NCBI GenBank assembly: GCA_947172415.1 | Contig: OX359196.1 | Span: 1,676,501-1,740,500 of the forward strand | From: Chondrosia reniformis | Taxonomy: Eukaryota; Porifera; Demospongiae; Chondrillida; Chondrillidae | Length of the DNA: 64,000 bases | Reading direction: 5' to 3' | Part shown: piece after piece, positions 61,507-64,000 of the stretch | How positions within the stretch are numbered: position 1 is the stretch's first letter | Layout of the letters: each line of letters starts with the position of its first letter | Translations under genes and position numbers: made by a program | The notes under the pieces: generated by a model | Seen by the model: only the letters and a program-made list of their open reading frames with translations | What the model was told of the DNA's origin: nothing | The model's database searches: none

Positions 61507-63021
61507 TTAAAATTTACATCGGTAGACTTGTTTGCTTGCAAGTGCCCCAAGGTAGGAAGACAGTCTTGAAAAAGAACTACTGGATGGAAAGAACAACTGA
61601 GCATGTGCCAATAAAGCTAAATCTGCAACATTATTTACTGCTTCTTGCTTGTAATCTTCAGGTGTTTTTTTACTTCTTTCATACTTGGCCTTTGCTACAT
61701 GCTTTGGAATTACATCCAAGGTGATAATTTTATGTTTGTATGTCTCTTTGGCCCAATTTTTGCAGTCTGTTGAGTCGGATGCCAAAAAGAGTGGTGCATC
61801 TATATGCTTTTCCTCCTTAATCTTAAGTGCACATTCAATTTGTTTCTTCCACTCATCTTTTGTGGTAACAAACAGTTTTTTATTATGTTTTGAGCTTTCA
61901 TTAATACCAGAATCAAATACACCTGTTCTAATGTGAACGGCAGCATACTCTACATTTCCCTTCAGACCTTGCAATTCCCAAAACTTGGTTTCTACCTTTC
62001 TAACAGGTTCCCCAAATTTAAATAGCATTCTTATAAGAATGAACAATGGAGAGATATTGAAATTAGCCCTAAATTTGGATGTTCTAATTTTAGCACCATC
62101 CAAAGTACTTACATTTACATAGTCCAAGTACATTGTACAATTCCTCATTTCACTGGCTCTCCACACTGAAATGTCATATAACGTAGTTTTCGTGTTTGGG
62201 CTTAACACATCAGCACAGAAAGTAGATTTAGGAGTTGGAACTTCGTCGATATGAATGTCATTATCAAAAGCGGACCAATCAAATGTTCTTGGACTAAATA
62301 TATCTAGTCTTACGTCTTGTAGTTGGCTGCGTAGTGCCGGATTTTCTGGCCACTTAAGGAGAAGTAATCGTTCAGTCGCGACTGCCAGTACAAAAGCAAA
62401 ACCCAGACGGAACATCTGACTTCCATAGCCTCCACATCTCGGATGTGGGCACGTAGCCACAAGTGTTCGCTCGTCAGAGATTCCCCTTTTAGATTTGCTT
62501 AACTCCTTGACTCGTTTTTTGTGCCATCCAATGTATTGCTTAGTTTTAATTAAGAACTCATAGAGACGAGGATGACTGTCCACCAGGCGTACGCAGTCCT
62601 CTAGGTAATCGATACTGTAATCCGACCCGCTTTCGTTCAAGAGGATTTCACAAATGTTCCTATGTCCATTATAGACCGGTGTATCCGTATTCTTTTCGTC
62701 TGTCAGACTAGCATTTTCAGGTAGGTTTGCTGATTTACTGTGTGCAGTTGGGAAATGGCGTTCAGATGGAGCCTCGGAGCTCTGACTGTTGGACTGATGC
62801 GGTCCTGTTCTGTGGTTGAGGGAGATTGAGGTATTTATGTGCGAAGGAGGTGTTGTGTACCGTTCCTCATCTTCTAGTAGGTTAAATGTTATACGAAAGT
62901 TACCCTTCAATCTTCCAGTAAGAAGGTGCAGTATGATCCCTACTCCACATATTACGAGAAAGGTAACTATCTTTTTCATTTTAAAAACTCCGTAAATGAT
63001 ATGTAGACTACCCATACCCAT
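61507..63021 (-). CDS. Fucosyltransferase-like type II membrane glycosyltransferase
   Basis: A single-exon frame of 504 codons with a start at 63021 and a second in-frame ATG at 62979 that gives a more typical short cytoplasmic head (MKKIVTFLVICGVGIILHLL). A transmembrane anchor is followed by a Ser/Pro/Thr-rich stem (about residues 50-110) with N-glycosylation sites, then a catalytic domain. RCGGYGSQMFRLGFAFVLAV resembles the G-x-G-x-Q-M/L-F motif near the start of alpha-1,2- and alpha-1,6-type fucosyltransferases; YAAVHIRTG resembles their H-x-R-x-G/D donor motif; LLAHAQLFFPSSSSFSRLSS resembles the late S-x-S-x-F-S motif. I infer a Golgi GDP-fucose-dependent enzyme; exact linkage unknown. 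Lack of introns could reflect retroposition. Confidence 0.75.
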   Translation of the reverse strand: MGMGSLHIIYGVFKMKKIVTFLVICGVGIILHLLTGRLKGNFRITFNLLEDEERYTTPPSHINTSISLNHRTGPHQSNSQSSEAPSERHFPTAHSKSANLPENASLTDEKNTDTPVYNGHRNICEILLNESGSDYSIDYLEDCVRLVDSHPRLYEFLIKTKQYIGWHKKRVKELSKSKRGISDERTLVATCPHPRCGGYGSQMFRLGFAFVLAVATERLLLLKWPENPALRSQLQDVRLDIFSPRTFDWSAFDNDIHIDEVPTPKSTFCADVLSPNTKTTLYDISVWRASEMRNCTMYLDYVNVSTLDGAKIRTSKFRANFNISPLFILIRMLFKFGEPVRKVETKFWELQGLKGNVEYAAVHIRTGVFDSGINESSKHNKKLFVTTKDEWKKQIECALKIKEEKHIDAPLFLASDSTDCKNWAKETYKHKIITLDVIPKHVAKAKYERSKKTPEDYKQEAVNNVADLALLAHAQLFFPSSSSFSRLSSYLGALASKQVYRCKF

Positions 63022-63399
63022 ACTACTAATGAATGAATGGAATGTGTAACAAAATAGTTAGATATAGCTATAGTAGCTACATTATAGTGTTTTTCATGCC
63101 ACCGTGTTGCATGGTACAACTGAGGAACTTCGAATGGAAATTATACTTTCGACCTGTATAGATTTTCATCGTTAATAATAATTAACCCTGTTACTGTTAT
63201 GATAGCCATATATATTAAAAGGAATGAATTTTATATGTTTCCCTTTTAAGCTTGTATATATTATTTTTTATATAATATAATATGCCATCTAGCTGACTAT
63301 GGTGGTATATATATCTTTTATTGTTGTTATTCTTATTCTTAGGTAATTTGCATCTGGTTAGTATTAAGCAGATAATTAACTTCATAACGCATGTACAAA
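63022..63399. other. Intergenic region between the fucosyltransferase-like and SRCR genes
   Basis: AT-rich. No gene seen. Confidence 0.5.
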
Positions 63400-63463
63400 C
63401 CCTGATCATAGATACTCTATACTCCGTAAACGGTTACGGAGTATAGAGTATCTATGCCCTGAT
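63400..63463. mobile_element. Perfect 23-bp-arm hairpin flanked by 7-bp direct repeats
   Basis: Arms 63407-63429 and 63434-63456 are exact reverse complements with a 4-nt loop (ACGG). CCCTGAT occurs immediately on both sides (63400-63406 and 63457-63463). This looks like a tiny recently inserted palindromic element with a 7-bp target duplication. Confidence 0.7.
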
Positions 63464-63604
63464 GTAAGGTTTTATTTGACAAATATATAATCAAAGCATA
63501 CCATATTTAGAATGTGTAATCTATTATACTAGTGCATGTTACATTGTACAATTAAGCCATCTTACATTTATTATCATATGGTACTAACCTAGATGTATGT
63601 TTTA

Positions 63605-63993
63605 TTAATTATAGTCACAGTTACAGTTATATTTTTTTGTACTGCACCAAACATGAACTTGTTCTTTGGTGTCACACTCTGTTAGGATAATGCTGGTAAA
63701 CCTGCAATCAAGGAGGGACTCTTCACTTCCATCACAGACTAGTTCCTCCAATATGATTGAATGCCTCTGTCTCTTTTCTCTTTTCTCCCTTCCTTGTAAA
63801 GCTTGAACTTCCATGTTCTGCGGGGCAGCATTAAAACCCAGTTGTCTGCACACTACTGTGGTCTCCATCAGAGTCCAGTTATTACTACTTATGGGATGCC
63901 ATTTTTTCAGAAGGAATATCTCTACAAGTCCTTGGCTGCAAGTCGGGCTGTCAACAATACGGATCTCTCCTTCCTTGTATACTTCACCAACAC
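63605..63993 (-). CDS. Last exon of an SRCR-domain protein (partial, runs off the window)
   Basis: From a likely acceptor (TACGTAG) at the right edge, the frame reads GVGEVYKEGEIRIVDSPTCS, later VVCRQLGF, LVCDGSEESLLDCRF, LTECDTKEQVHVWC, then a short tail and TAA, with AATAAA overlapping just after the stop. Six cysteines and the VVCRQLGF and G-x-E-x-S-L-x-D-C motifs identify a scavenger receptor cysteine-rich domain of the six-cysteine group. This exon begins at phase 1, usual for shuffled extracellular domains. The rest of the gene lies beyond 64000, so membrane anchoring is unknown; no transmembrane segment follows the domain here. Confidence 0.85.
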
Positions 63994-64000
63994 CTACGTA

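Overview
The window is animal nuclear DNA: AT-rich, with spliced genes, short GT-AG introns, SINE and MITE debris, and no bacterial organisation. I think it comes from a sponge, most likely a demosponge. The reasons are huge FN3 and EGF cell-surface proteins, an SRCR receptor, a kinase-NHL fusion, a fucosyltransferase-like enzyme, and compact introns rich in GTACGTAC microsatellites. The species is inferred, not proven.

Two giant converging membrane-protein genes dominate. Gene A (+, 1329-25014) can be joined from 61 coding exons in unbroken frame to about 5475 residues: signal peptide, ten 37-residue Ser-Gly-rich repeats, a cysteine-containing domain I do not recognise ('domain X'), 51 FN3 domains, a second domain X, one transmembrane helix and a tail with NPxY and YxxI tyrosine motifs. 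46 of the FN3 domains are 23 near-identical tandem units of 673 or 675 bp whose introns are as conserved as the exons. Gene B (-, 48905-34302) joins from 12 exons to about 3170 residues: signal peptide, a divergent domain X, about nine EGFs, a clear domain X, a Gly-Thr repeat, 53 EGFs in one 6.8-kb exon, a few more EGF modules, a transmembrane helix and a tail. A and B share domain X with the same internal phase-0 intron, so they look like related surface receptors with different extenders.

Between their 3' ends lie a 5'-truncated non-LTR retrotransposon (about 25.6-26.9 kb) and a divergent casein kinase 2 alpha-like gene (+, 28.5-33.2 kb). Beyond gene B are a decayed Xaa-Pro aminopeptidase pseudogene (-, 50.5-51.1 kb), an intact SEC13 gene (+, 52.05-56.8 kb), a pogo-like MITE, a kinase/coiled-coil/NHL gene (-, 57.8-60.0 kb), a LINE relic, a single-exon fucosyltransferase-like gene (-, 61.5-63.0 kb) and the last exon of an SRCR gene (-, at the right edge).

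The most novel items are domain X, the homogenised FN3 exon array, and a family of short fold-back insertions that carry a hammerhead-ribozyme-like core; one of these is flanked by perfect 14-bp direct repeats. A and B could act as cell-surface adhesion or recognition proteins, but the sequence does not show their ligands. Splice sites were read by eye. Phases agree at every junction in genes A, B, SEC13, the CK2-like gene and the kinase-NHL gene, which is the main support for those models.
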